Source: Procambarus clarkii
Taxonomy: Eukaryota; Arthropoda; Malacostraca; Decapoda; Cambaridae
Length of the DNA stretch: 64,000 bases
Assembly (NCBI RefSeq): GCF_040958095.1
Contig: NC_091160.1
Span: 40,832,306-40,896,305 of the forward strand
Direction: 5' to 3'
A program made the translations under genes and the position numbers. Position 1 is the first letter of the stretch. Each line of letters begins with the position of its first letter. The notes under the pieces are model-generated. The model made no database searches and was not told where the DNA came from. It saw only the letters and a program-made list of their open reading frames with translations. Below are positions 1 through 10,859 of the stretch, one piece after another.

Positions 1-116
1 TAATCTACCCCGTGGCCGATAATCTACCCCGTGGCCGATAATCTACCCCGTGGCCGATAATCTACCCCGTGGCCGATAATCTACCCCGTGGCCGATAATC
101 TACCCCGTGGCCGATA
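1..116. repeat. 19-bp minisatellite, left edge
   Basis: Six near-identical copies of taatctaccccgtggccga lie head to tail and the array continues past the left edge of the window. It stops at 'taattacaac'. No coding meaning is implied. Confidence 0.97.
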
Positions 117-175
117 ATTACAACAGCGTCAAGGTATTACCAGCCGACTACACAACAACATTAACAGTTAAATGA

Positions 176-247
176 ACAAATCCACGAGGGTCGTGACGAG
201 GATTCGAACCTGCGTCCAGGAGCATCCCAGACACTGCCTTAACCACG
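176..247 (-). mobile_element. tRNA-derived SINE head
   Basis: Read on the minus strand this has an A-box-like TGGTTAAGGCAG (234-245) and a B box GGTTCGAATCC (200-210), spaced as in a tRNA gene. Together they form an internal RNA polymerase III promoter. There is no good acceptor-stem pairing, so it is a SINE head rather than a working tRNA. It resembles a decapod SINE I know from memory. The body probably runs on toward about 120 and the 5' flank toward 275, but I cannot fix the ends. Confidence 0.65.
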
Positions 248-340
248 TTAATCACGATGCATCACGTTAGTGTGATCTCTGTGTGTAATATTGACGGTTA
301 TCGACAGTATTGTTATCCCTAAAGAATTAGATGATATAAC

Positions 341-571
341 GAAGATATATCGCATATCCTGTTCTTACATATTGAGGTAACGAAGATATATCGTATATCC
401 TGTTCTTTACATATTGAGGTAACGAAGATATATCGTATATCCTGTTCTTTACATATTGAGGTAACGAAGATATATCGTATATCCTGTTCTTCACGTATTG
501 AGGTAACGAAGATATATCGTATATCCTGTTCTTCACATATTGAGGTAACGAAGATATATCGTGTATCGTCT
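341..571. repeat. 42-bp minisatellite
   Basis: Copies of a 42-bp unit beginning gaagatatatcgtatatcct start at 341, 382, 424, 466, 508 and 550. The first is one base short and the last is partial. Because 42 is a multiple of three, the minus strand stays open and would read a 14-residue repeat. That is a by-product of the period, with no start context or flanking coding sequence. Confidence 0.95.
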
Positions 572-789
572 TCGTTGACAATACTAACGTAGCTACCTTT
601 AGCCTATCCAGAAACGTACAAACCTGAGCAACCCTCACCTAACCTGCCAAGTCCGATCCACAGAAAACGTAAGGGGAGTCGCGAGACGTTACTTTTCACA
701 GTCGGCTGCGTTTGTAACGATGGTTTCAATAACGCCTGAAAAAATAACGAAAGCGTTATTAAGAAGACGGGTTGGACGTTATCAGCTTC
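572..789. other. Low-repeat spacer, no gene seen
   Basis: No tandem structure, RNA gene or coding similarity is recognised here. Short open frames on both strands overlap one another and look accidental. Confidence 0.5.
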
Positions 790-900
790 TGTCAAGTCCT
801 AGCTGTCGAACGAGGCTAAACGACCGTCCTAACAGTCGAATAGCAGCTAACGACCGTCCTAGCGGTCGAATAGCAGCTAACGACCGTCCTAGCGGTCGAA
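790..900. repeat. 30-bp minisatellite, part 1
   Basis: About four copies of a 30-bp unit, the first degenerate, share the core gaccgtcctagcggtcgaat. The array is the same family as 1174-2083 and is split from it by a SINE. Each unit has GACCG and CGGTC arms around TCCTAG, so a single strand can fold into a small hairpin per unit. Confidence 0.93.
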
Positions 901-1173
901 TTTTTTTGAGATATATACAAGAGTTGTTACATTCTTGTACAGCCACTAGTACGCGTAGCGTTTCGGGCAAGTCCTTAATCCTATGGTCCCTGGAATACGA
1001 TCCCCTGCCGCGAAGAATCGTTTTTTCATCCAAGTACACATTTTACTGTTACGTTAAACAGAGGCTACAGTTAAGGAATTGCGCCCAGTAAATCCTCCCC
1101 GGCCAGGATACGAACCCATGACATAGCGCTCGCGGAACGCCAGGCGAGTGTCTTACCACTACACCACGGAGAC
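901..1173 (-). mobile_element. tRNA-derived SINE, apparently full length
   Basis: On the minus strand the element starts near 1173 with GTCTCCGTGGTGTAGTGG. It has A box TGGTGTAGTGG (1156-1166), B box GGTTCGTATCC (1106-1116), a long tRNA-unrelated body, and ends at the plus-strand poly-T at 901-906, which is an A-rich 3' tail. Head, body and tail make this a SINE of the kind transcribed by RNA polymerase III and mobilised by LINE machinery. It closely resembles a dispersed decapod SINE from memory. It interrupts the 30-bp minisatellite, so it inserted after that array existed, or the array grew on both sides. Confidence 0.8.
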
Positions 1174-2083
1174 TGACACCACGGAGCTAAAGACCGTCCT
1201 AGCGGTCGAATAGCAGCTAACGACCGTCCTAGCGGTCGAATAGCAGCTAACGACCGTCCTAGCGGTCGAATAGCAGCTAACGACCGTCCTAACAGTCGAA
1301 TGGGAGCTAACGACCGTCCTAACAGTCGAATAGCAGCTAACGACTGTCCTAGCAGTGGAATAGCAGCTAACGACCGTCCTAACAGTCGAATAGCAGCTAA
1401 CGACTGTCCTAGCGATGGAATAGCAGCTAACGACCGTCCTAACAGTCGAATAGCAGCTAACGACTGTCCTAGCGGTCGAATAGCAGCTAACGACCGTCCT
1501 AGTGGTCGAATAGCAGCTAACGACCGTCCTAGCGGTCGAATAGCAGCTAACGACCGTCCTAGTGGTCGAATAGCAGCTAACGACCGTCCTAGCGGTCGAA
1601 TAGCAGCTAACGACCGTCCTAGTGGTCGAATAGCAGCTAACGACCGTCCTAGCGGTCGAATAGCAGCTAACGACCGTCCTAGCGGTCGAATAGCAGCTAA
1701 CGACCGTCCTAGTGGTCGAATAGCAGCTAACGACTGTCCTAGCGGTCGAATAGCAGCTAACGACCGTCCTAGTGGTCGAATAGCAGCTAACGACCGTCCT
1801 AGCGGTCGAATAGCAGCTAACGACCGTCCTAGTGGTCGAATAGCAGCTAACGACCGTCCTAGTGGTCGAATAGCAGCTAACGACCGTCCTAACAGTCGAA
1901 TAGCAGCTAACGACCGTCCTAGTGGTCGAATAGCAGCTAACGACCGTCCTAGCGGTCGAATAGCAGCTAACGACCGTCCTAGCGGTCGAATAGCAGCTAA
2001 CGACCGTCCTAGCGGTCGAATAGCAGCTAACGACCGTCCTAGCGGTCGAATAGCAGCTAACGACCGTCTTAACAGTCGAATGG
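1174..2083. repeat. 30-bp minisatellite, part 2
   Basis: About thirty copies of the 30-bp unit with core gaccgtcctagcggtcgaat. Variants agcggtc and agtggtc alternate over much of 1500-1680, giving a 60-bp dimer. A second dimer type pairs aacagtc units with gactgtcct units at 1310-1470. No spacers separate the copies. Confidence 0.97.
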
Positions 2084-2344
2084 GGGTGTTAACGAGCGTA
2101 CAGACCCAGTAGAAGGTGTAACCACCGCCCGGACGACCCAGTGCTCCTTAACAGTCGTACCACCTAATCACCTGCCACCATTACCAAATACCAACAGATG
2201 CAACAAACTGGGTCCTGTATACTCATACAGTCTTAGAAAACGGAAATGAAACTCAAAATACTTTTGTATATAGATAGACTAGCTGTACCCGGCCACGCGT
2301 TGCTGTGGCTCAGCGACCTTCCCCCTGTCTCCCAGTGCTCTCCA
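2084..2344. other. Low-repeat spacer, no gene seen
   Basis: Mixed-composition sequence without recognised coding, RNA or mobile-element signal. It becomes pyrimidine-rich toward 2320, where the next array begins. Confidence 0.5.
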
Positions 2345-2590
2345 CTTCCTCCCCCGTCCCCTCGTCCTCCCAGCCATTACCTCCTCCCCCGTCCCCTCGT
2401 CCTTCCAGCCATTACCTCCTCCCCCGTCCCCTCGTCCTCCCAGCCATTACCTCCTCCCCCGTCCCCTCGTCCTCCCAGCCATTACCTCCTCCCCCGTCCC
2501 CTCGTCCTCCCAGCCATTACCTCCTCCCCCGTCCCCTCGTCCTCCCAGCCATTACCTCCTCCCCCGTCCCCTCGTCCTTCCAGCCATTCC
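2345..2590. repeat. 35-bp pyrimidine-rich minisatellite
   Basis: Seven copies of a 35-bp unit containing cctcgtcctcccagccatta, with occasional cct to ctt change. It shares the cgtcccctcgtcctcc block with the next array, so the two probably have a common origin. Confidence 0.95.
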
Positions 2591-3055
2591 TCACTCCCCA
2601 GTTCCCTCGTCCTCCCCACTATCCCCCCCTCTCGTCCCCTCGTCCTCCCCACTATCCCCCCCTCTCGTCCTCCCCACTATCCCCTTCTCTCGTCCCATCG
2701 TCCTCCCCACCATCCCCTTCTCTCGTCCCCTCGTCCTCCCCACCATCCCCTTCTCTCGTCCCCTCGTCCTCCCCACCATCCCCTTCTCTCGTCCCCTCGT
2801 CCTCCCCACCATCCCCTTCTCTCGTCCCCTCGTCCTCCCCACCATCCCCTTCTCTCGTCCCCTCGTCCTCCCCACCATCCCCTTCTCTCGTCCCCTCGTC
2901 CTCCCCACCATCCCCCTCTCGTCCCCTCGTCCTCCCCACCATCCCCTTCTCTCGTCCCCTCGTCCTCCCCACCATCCCCTTCTCTGGTCCCCTCGTCCTC
3001 CCCACCATCCCCCTCTCGTCCCCTCGTCCTCCCCACCATTCCCCACTCCCTCGTC
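2591..3055. repeat. 33-bp pyrimidine-rich minisatellite
   Basis: About fourteen copies of a roughly 33-bp unit containing ctcgtcctccccaccatccc followed by cttctctcgtccc, with some shorter copies. The plus strand is nearly all pyrimidine, so triplex-type structures are possible. Open frames rich in Ser and Pro (plus) or Gly and Arg (minus) follow from the repeat alone. Confidence 0.94.
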
Positions 3056-3361
3056 CGATGCTTTCCCAATGATCTGATGTTCCCATCACTGAAATATAAG
3101 AAAAACAGTTTAAAAACGAAATGAAAAAAAATAAAAAAATAAACTATACTCACGAAACGAACGGTATGGCAAACAACACAGCTCAATTCCAGCGCTGCGT
3201 CACAAAAAATAATTAAATCATATTGAAAATGAATCAAAATCAATGAAAATTCAATTTATCAATGCAATCGGAAACATTGAAATGGAATCGTAACATATTT
3301 AGTATAGTGTGTGTTGCTATTACATGCAACAGATGGCACTGTTTTTGGAAAAAACAACAAC
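3056..3361. other. AT-rich spacer, no gene seen
   Basis: A-rich sequence with runs such as atgaaaaaaaataaaaaaataaac. No reading frame, RNA or element is recognised. Confidence 0.5.
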
Positions 3362-3690
3362 ATGTTTTTACCTGTCACAGGTGTGGCATCTATATAGTAG
3401 GTATATAAAAATACACTCGTATTTGAATGGAACGTTGTGTCAAAAATTTCAAAGCTATCGATGAAGAGGTTTCGAAGATTTCCTTCACATGAAAAACAGA
3501 TGAAAACAGTTTTTCTAAAAATGCATGTTTTTCCCCCGTCACAGACGTGACATCTATATAGTAGGTATATAAAAACCCGCTCGGATGCGAATGGAACGTT
3601 GTGTGAAAAATTTCAAAGCAATCGGTGAAGAACTTTCGCAGATTTCGAAGATTTTGAACAAACGAACAATTCCATTATTATTTATATAGA
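3362..3690. repeat. Two diverged copies of a dispersed repeat
   Basis: The block around catctatatagtaggtatat occurs at 3387 and again at 3551, 164 bp apart. Both copies continue through a shared 'gaatggaacgttgtgt' and 'aatttcaaagc' segment. The copies differ by scattered substitutions. It resembles a dispersed decapod repeat of unknown class. No coding frame persists. Confidence 0.75.
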
Positions 3691-3693
3691 TAA

Positions 3694-3885
3694 TGGATAG
3701 ATCTGGCTGAGTGAATAGATCTGGTTTTGAGTGGATAGATCCGGCTGTGAGTGGATAGATCCGGCTGTGAGTGGATAGATCCGGCTGTGAGTGGATAGAT
3801 CCGGCTGTGAGTGGATAGATCCGGCTGTGAGTGGATAGATCCGGCTGTGAGCTGTAGATCCGGCTGCGAGTGGATAGAGGTGGTT
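3694..3885. repeat. 20-bp minisatellite
   Basis: About nine copies of ccggctgtgagtggatagat, degenerate at both ends (ctggctgagtg, ctggttttgag, and a shortened gctgtagat copy). Confidence 0.95.
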
Positions 3886-4184
3886 GGGAGTGGACAGATG
3901 GGGCTAGGGGCCGCCAGGTGTGAGTGGAGGCGTGTGGAAGCGTGGCGTGAAGCAGCGGGTGGTGGTGGTTCAACATGTGCACCAACACCGTCGCCTCCCG
4001 TGTGTGTGTGTGTGCTGTGTGGAGATGATGACCACCTTTGATCAGGGTAAACTGGTCTGGGAGGAGAGTCACCGCCTGCCCGACTATGCCCCGGGGCCCA
4101 CGGGGTAGTAGTGCCCACACCCACACACTCAAACATGTCAAACACATGTCAAAGCGTCATACCACAGAGAGTATTGGGAAGACG
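3886..4184. other. Low-repeat spacer, no gene seen
   Basis: Sequence with short GT-rich and CA-rich stretches. Short frames on both strands are not supported by any recognised motif. Confidence 0.45.
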
Positions 4185-4228
4185 GGACACCACGAGCGTA
4201 GCTCTCATCCTGTAACTACACTTAGGTA

Positions 4229-4231
<3 letters not shown>
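4185..4231 (+). mobile_element. LINE 3' end fragment
   Basis: The stretch ending cacttaggtaattacacac matches in form the 3' ends at 5080, 5375 and 7010: a short conserved tail, 'taggtRA', then CA repeats. I read it as the last bases of a heavily 5'-truncated LINE copy whose (CA)n tail is the following microsatellite. Confidence 0.5.
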
Positions 4232-4300
<69 letters not shown>

Positions 4301-4341
4301 CGCGCGCGCACACACACACATGCGCGCGCGCGTACACACAC
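4232..4341. repeat. Compound (CA)n(CG)n microsatellite
   Basis: CA repeats are interrupted twice by CG runs, tgcgcgcgcgca near 4299 and tgcgcgcgcgcg at 4321. The whole 110 bp alternates purine and pyrimidine, the composition that favours Z-DNA. It follows a LINE 3' end and leads straight into another LINE copy. Confidence 0.97.
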
Positions 4342-5293
<952 letters not shown>

Positions 5294-5294
<1 letters not shown>

Positions 5295-5386
5295 CTGTTT
5301 CACCTGTTGATTGACGGTTGAGAGGCGGGACCAAAGACCCAGAGATCAACCCCCGCAAGTACAATTAGGTGAGTACACACACACAC
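5294..5386 (+). mobile_element. LINE 3' end fragment
   Basis: A roughly 75-bp piece, ttgacggttgagaggcggga to caattaggtgagtacacac, matches the 3' ends of the neighbouring LINE copies (ggcggg, 'agctcaa/gatcaa', 'acaaRtaggtgagtac') and carries its own short CA tail. It is a severely 5'-truncated copy lying between a (CA)n tail and the next LINE. Confidence 0.65.
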
Positions 5387-7015
5387 AGACCAGTCTGAGG
5401 GACAAAAAATTATAGTCGTAGTCATATATAACCCCCCACCGAACGACAGAAGACCCAGACAGGAATATGATAGAAACAACATGGCCACCATTAACATAAT
5501 AGAGAGAGCAGCTTCTGTTGCTAGCAGGAATGGATCTGGACTACTAATTATGGGAGACTTCAACCACGGGAAGATAGATTGGAAGAACAGAGATCCGCAT
5601 GGAGGACCAGAAACATGGAGAGCTAAGCTGCTGGACGTGGCAACAAGAAACTTTCTAAGCCAGCACATCAAGGATCCAACAAGAATGAGAGAGGATGAAC
5701 CAGCAATGCATGATCTGATATTTACCCTAAATGAGTGGGATATAAGGGAAGATAAGATGGAAGCACCCTTGGGAATGAGTGACCACAGTGTATTGAACTT
5801 TGAGTACCTGGTAGAGCTAGGAATTATCTCCCCCAAAAAAGAACTAGGAAACAAAAGGCTGGCATACCGAAAGGGGAACTATGAGGAGATGAGAAGCTTC
5901 CTAAGGGAAATACCTTGGGACACAGAACTCAGAGATAAGTCTGTACAAGATATGACGGACTATGTCACCCTAAAGTGTCAGGAGGCAGTAAACAGGTTCA
6001 TCCCGGCCCAAAAGAAAAAATCCGAGAAACATAAGGAGAATCCATGGTATAATAGGGCATGTATGGAAGCAAAGGGACTAAACAAAAGGGCGTGGAGGAA
6101 CTTCCGGAATAACAGAACACCAGAAAGTAGAGAGAGATACCAGAGAACCAGGAATGAGTATGTTAGTGTGAGAAGAGCAGTTGAGAAAATGTATGAAAAT
6201 GATATAGCTAATAAAGCCAAGACCGAACCAAAGCTACTCCACAGTCATATCAGGAGGAAGACAACAGTGAAGGAACAGGTGATGAAACTTAGGGTGGGCG
6301 AGGACAGGTACACAGAGAATGACAAAAAGGTGTGTGAAGAACTCAACAAGAGGTTCCAGGAGGTATTCACAATAGAACAGGGTAAGGTCACTACACTAGG
6401 AGAGGTGGCAGTAAACCAGGCGGCCTTGGAAGGGTTCGAAATTACAAGAGATGAGGTCAAGAGGCACCTGTTGGATCTGGACGTAAGAAAGGTTGTTGGT
6501 CCAGACGGGATCTCACCATGGGTATTGAAAGAGTGTGCAAAGGCACTCTGCTTGGGCATTTGGGTCATCACGGAGTCCCTACCTGAAGAAACACATAATG
6601 AAACTGGAAAAGGTTCAGAAGTTTGCGACAAGGCTCGTCACAGAGTTACGAGGGATGGGATATGAAGAACGCTTGAAGAAACTGAACCTTACGATACTAG
6701 AAAAAAAAGAAGGGAGAGGGGGATATGATAAGAACGTATAAAATATTCAGGGGGATTGGCAGAGTCGACGAAATGTTCACACGTAATAATAACAGAACGA
6801 GGTTAGGAAGTTTTCTTTTAGCGTGAGAGTAGTGGAAAATGGAATGCACTTCAGGAACAGGTTGTGGAAGCAAATACTATTCATAATTTTAAAACTAGGT
6901 ATGATAGGGAAATGGGACAGGAGTCATTGCTGTAAACAACCGATGCTCGAAAGGCGGGATCCAAGAGTCAATGCTCGATCCTGCAGACACAAATGCGTGC
7001 GTACAAATAGTTGAG
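5387..7015 (+). mobile_element. LINE copy, 5' truncated and internally deleted
   Basis: The element begins immediately after the CA tail of the previous copy, runs through endonuclease and the start of the reverse transcriptase, loses most of the reverse transcriptase near 6555, then continues through the C-terminal region and a 3' end that parallels 4880-5082 (ggtatgatagggaaa, gcgggWtccaagag, ctcRatcc, acaaat). Its tail is only 'gagtatacacacatcacg', much shorter than the others. Confidence 0.85.
5391..6738 (+). pseudogene. LINE endonuclease-reverse transcriptase, inactive
   Basis: The frame is open from about 5391, before the first Met at 5481. Numbering from that Met, MGDFNHGKIDW (24-34) and SDH (100-102) are the active-site blocks of an APE-type endonuclease, which nicks target DNA. 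Upstream, VVVIYNPPP belongs to the same domain, whose first half is missing. Residues near 337-352 read VVGPDGISPWVLKECA, the entry to the reverse transcriptase. Near 6555 the sequence jumps to SPYLKKHIMKLEKVQKFATR in a different frame, ending at 6738. The polymerase core with its FADD motif, about 1 kb by comparison with usual LINEs, is gone. A CR1/Jockey-like LINE is the best fit. Confidence 0.88.
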
Positions 7016-7195
7016 TATACACACATCACGGGATGCAAACCGCAACAGTTTCCTAACTCCCGGGTATATATATTTACTGCTGGGTGAATATAAGTATTAG
7101 GTGAAAGCAACAGTTAAGCTGGAATTGAACCATGAAACATTTCAGGTTGAGAGAACAGTGGTACCCTCCAGCGTTCACTGCGGTCTAATATCTCT
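7016..7195. other. Spacer with possible SINE remnant
   Basis: At 7040-7105 the order 'ctaactcccgggtatatata', 'tttactgctgggtgaata', 'attaggtgaaa' recalls the ggtacctattttactgctag block at 4505-4524, so a decayed piece of that SINE may lie here. Nothing is recognised in the rest. Confidence 0.35.
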
Positions 7196-7356
7196 GCACC
7201 CCGCACTCAATTACCCCGCACTCAATTACCTCGCACTCAATTACCTCGCACTCAATTACCTCGCACTCAGGTGCCTCGCACTCAGGTGCCTCGCACTCAG
7301 GTGCCTCGAACTCAAGTGCCGTGCACTCAAGTGCCGTGCACTCAAGTGCCGTGCAC
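7196..7356. repeat. 15-bp minisatellite with a sequence gradient
   Basis: About eleven units of 15 bp. They move in order from gcactcaattacctc through gcactcaggtgcctc to gcactcaagtgccgt. Stepwise spread of variants along the array is typical of unequal exchange or slippage. Confidence 0.94.
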
Positions 7357-7491
7357 GGGGGATCTCCAACTTGTTCACACTGGAGTCGAGTGCGAGACTG
7401 GTGAGCCTCGTTGTCCAGTGTCTTGTACGACTTACGAGGTCACTCTGGCGGACCACTTAAGACCTGGCCACATCTTACCCACAGCGCCAGG
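7357..7491. other. Short spacer between arrays
   Basis: About 135 bp of mixed sequence with no feature recognised. Confidence 0.5.
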
Positions 7492-10400
7492 GGAGGACCA
7501 CAGCGCCAGGGGAGGACCACAGCACCAGGGGAGGACCACAGTACCAGGGGAGGACCACAGCGCCAGGGGAGGGCCACAGCACCAGGGGAGGACCACAGCA
7601 CCAGGGGAGGACCACAGCACCAGGGGAGGACCACAGCACCAGGGGAGGACCACAGCACCAGGGGAGGACCACAGCACCAGGGGAGGACCACAGCACCAGG
7701 GGAGGACCACAGCACCAGGGGAGGACCACAGCACCAGGGGAGGACCACAGTGCCAGGGGAGGACCACAGTGCCAGGGGAGGACCACAGCACCAGGGGAGG
7801 ACCACAGCACCAGGGGAGGACCACAGCGCCAGGGGAGGACCACAGTGCCAGGGGAGGACCACAGTGCCAGGGGAGGACCACAGTGCCAGGGGAGGACCAC
7901 AGCACCAGGGGAGGACCACAGCGCCAGGGGAGGACCACAGCGCCAGGGGAGGACCACAGCACCAGGGGAGGACCACAGCACCAGGGGAGGACCACAGCGC
8001 AAGGGGAGGACCACAGTGCCAGGGGAGGACCACAGTGCCAGGGGAGGACCACAGCACCAGGGGAGGACCACAGCACCAGGGGAGGACCACAGCGCCAGGG
8101 GAGGACCACAGCGCCAGGGGAGGACCACAGCACCAGGGGAGGACCACAGCACCAGGGGAGGACCACAGCACCAGGGGAGGACCACAGCGTCAGAGGAGGA
8201 CCACAGCGCCAGGGGAGGACCACAGCACCAGGGGAGGACCACAGCACCAGGGGAGGACCACAGCACCAGGGGAGGACCACAGCACCAGGGGAGGACCACA
8301 GTGCCAGGGGAGGACCACAGCACCAGGGGAGGACCACAGTGCCAGGGTAGGACCACAGCACCAGGGGAGGACCACAGCACCAGGGGAGGACCACAGCACC
8401 AGGGGAGGACCACAGCACCAGGGGAGGACCACAGCACCAGGGTAGGATCACAGCACCAGGGGAGGACCACAGTGCCAGGGGAGGACCACAGCACCAGGGG
8501 AGGACCACAGTGCCAGGGTAGGACCACAGCACCAGGGGAGGACCACAGCACCAGGGGAGGACCACAGCACCAGGGGAGGACCACAGCACCAGGGGAGGAC
8601 CACAGCACCAGGGTAGGATCACAGCACCAGGGGAGGACCACAGTGCCAGGGGAGGACCATAGTGCCAGGGGAGGACCACAGTGCCAGGGGAGGACCACAG
8701 TGCCAGGGGAGGACCACAGAGCCAGGGGAGGACCACAGTGCCAGGGGAGGACCACAGCACCAGGGGAGGACCACAGCACCAGGGGAGGACCACAGCACCA
8801 GGGGAGGACCACAGCACCAGGGGAGGACCACAGCACCAGGGGAGGACCACAGCACCAGGGGAGGACCACAGCACCAGGGGAGGACCACAGGCACCAGGGG
8901 AGGACCATAGTGCCAGGGGAGGACCACAGTGCCAGGGGAGGACCACAGGCACCAGGGGAGGACCACAGAGCCAGGGGAGGACCACAGTGCCAGGGGAGGA
9001 CCACAGCACCAGGGGAGGACCACAGCACCAGGGTAGGATCACAGCACCAGGGGAGGACCACAGTGCCAGGGGAGGACCATAGTGCCAGGGGAGGACCACA
9101 GTGCCAGGGGAGGACCACAGTGCCAGGGGAGGACCACAGTAGCCAGGGGAGGACCACAGTGCACCAGGGGAGGACCACAGCACCAGGGTAGGATCACAGC
9201 ACCAGGGGAAGGACCACAGTGCCAGGGGAGGACCACTAGTGCCAGGGGAGGACCACAGTGCACCAGGGGAGGACCACAGTGCCAGGGGAAGGACCACAGA
9301 GCCAGGGGAGGACCACAGTGCACTAGGAGAGGACCACAGCACCAGGGGAGGACCACAGCGCCAGGGGAGGACCACAGCAGCCAGGGGAGGACCACAGCAC
9401 CTAGGAGAGGACCACAGCACCAGGGGAGGACCACAGCACCAGGGGAGGACCACAGCACCAGGGGAGGACCACAGCACCAGGGAAGGACCACAGCACCAGG
9501 GGAGGACCACAGTGCCAGGGGAGGACCACAGTGCCAGGGGAGGACCACAGTGCCAGGGGAGGACCACAGCGCCAGGGGAGGGCCACAGCACCAGGGGAGG
9601 ACCACAGCACCAGGGGAGGACCACAGCACCAGGGGAGGACCACAGCGCCAGGGGAGGACCACAGCACCAGGGGAGGACCACAGCACCAGGGGAGGACCAC
9701 AGCACCAGGGGAGGACCACAGTGCCAGGGGAGGACCACAGCACCAGGGGAGGACCACAGCACCAGGGGAGGACCACAGCACCAGGGGAGGACCACAGCAC
9801 CAGGGGAGGACCACAGTGCCAGGGGAGGACCACAGCACCAGGGGAGGACCACAGCGCCAGGGGAGGACCACAGCACCAGGGGAGGACCACAGCACTAGGA
9901 GAGGACCACAGCACCAGGGGAGGACCACAGCACCAGGGGAGGACCACAGCACCAGGGGAGGACCACAGCACCAGGGGAGGACCACAGCACCAGGGGAGGA
10001 CCACAGCACCAGGGGAGGACCACAGCACCAGGGGAGGACCACAGCACCAGGGGAGGACCACAGCACCAGGGGAGGACCACAGCACCAGGGGAGGACCACA
10101 GCACCAGGGGAGGACCACAGCACCAGGGGAGGACCACAGCACCAGGGGAGGACCACAGCACCAGGGGAGGACCACAGCACCAGGGGAGGACCACAGTGCC
10201 AGGGGAGGACCACAGCGCCAGGGGAGGACCACAGCGCCAGGGGAGGACCACAGCACCAGGGGAGGACCACAGTGCCAGGGGAGGACCACAGCACCAGGGG
10301 AGGACCACAGCACCAGGGGAGGACCACAGCACCAGGGGAGGACCACAGCACCAGGGGAGGACCACAGCACCAGGGGAGGACCACAGCACCAGGGGAGGAC

Positions 10401-10859
10401 CACAGCACCAGGGGAGGACCACAGCACCAGGGGAGGACCACAGTACCAGGGGAGGACCACAGTGCCAGGGGAGGACCACAGCACCAGGGGAGGACCACAG
10501 CACCAGGGGAGGACCACAGCACCAGGGGAGGACCACAGCACCAGGGGAGGACCACAGCACCAGGGGAGGACCACAGCACCAGGGGAGGACCACAGCACCA
10601 GGGGAGGACCACAGCACCAGGGGAGGACCACAGCACCAGGGGAGGACCACAGCACCAGGGGAGGACCACAGCACCAGGGGAGGACCACAGCACCAGGGGA
10701 GGACCACAGCACCAGGGGAGGACCACAGCACCAGGGGAGGACCACAGCACCAGGGGAGGACCACAGCGCCAGGGGAGGACCACAGCACCAGGGGAGGACC
10801 ACAGCACCAGGGGAGGACCACAGCGCCAGGGGAGGACCACAGCATCAGGGGAGGACCAC
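7492..10859. repeat. 19-bp minisatellite, ggaggaccac subfamily
   Basis: About 177 copies of agcaccaggggaggaccac. Position 3-4 varies among ca, cg, tg and ta. Copies at 9120-9420 carry extra bases (agtagcc, gtgcacc, actaggag). No unit contains a stop in any frame and 19 is not divisible by three, so each strand translates to the same 19-residue motif in all three frames. The resulting frames of up to 919 codons are not genes. Confidence 0.98.

Noticed and set aside
327..638. Minus-strand 14-residue repeat protein
   Set aside because: It follows from a 42-bp period with no stop. It has no non-repeat domain and ends in unrelated sequence.
1106..1166. Functional tRNA genes at 200-245, 1106-1166, 34450-34495 and 35097-35146
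   Set aside because: A- and B-box order is present but I could not form a proper acceptor stem or anticodon arm, and each is joined to a SINE body.
1174..2083. CRISPR-like look of regular hairpin-forming repeats
   Set aside because: Repeats are contiguous with no spacers, the context is eukaryotic, and no cas genes are present.
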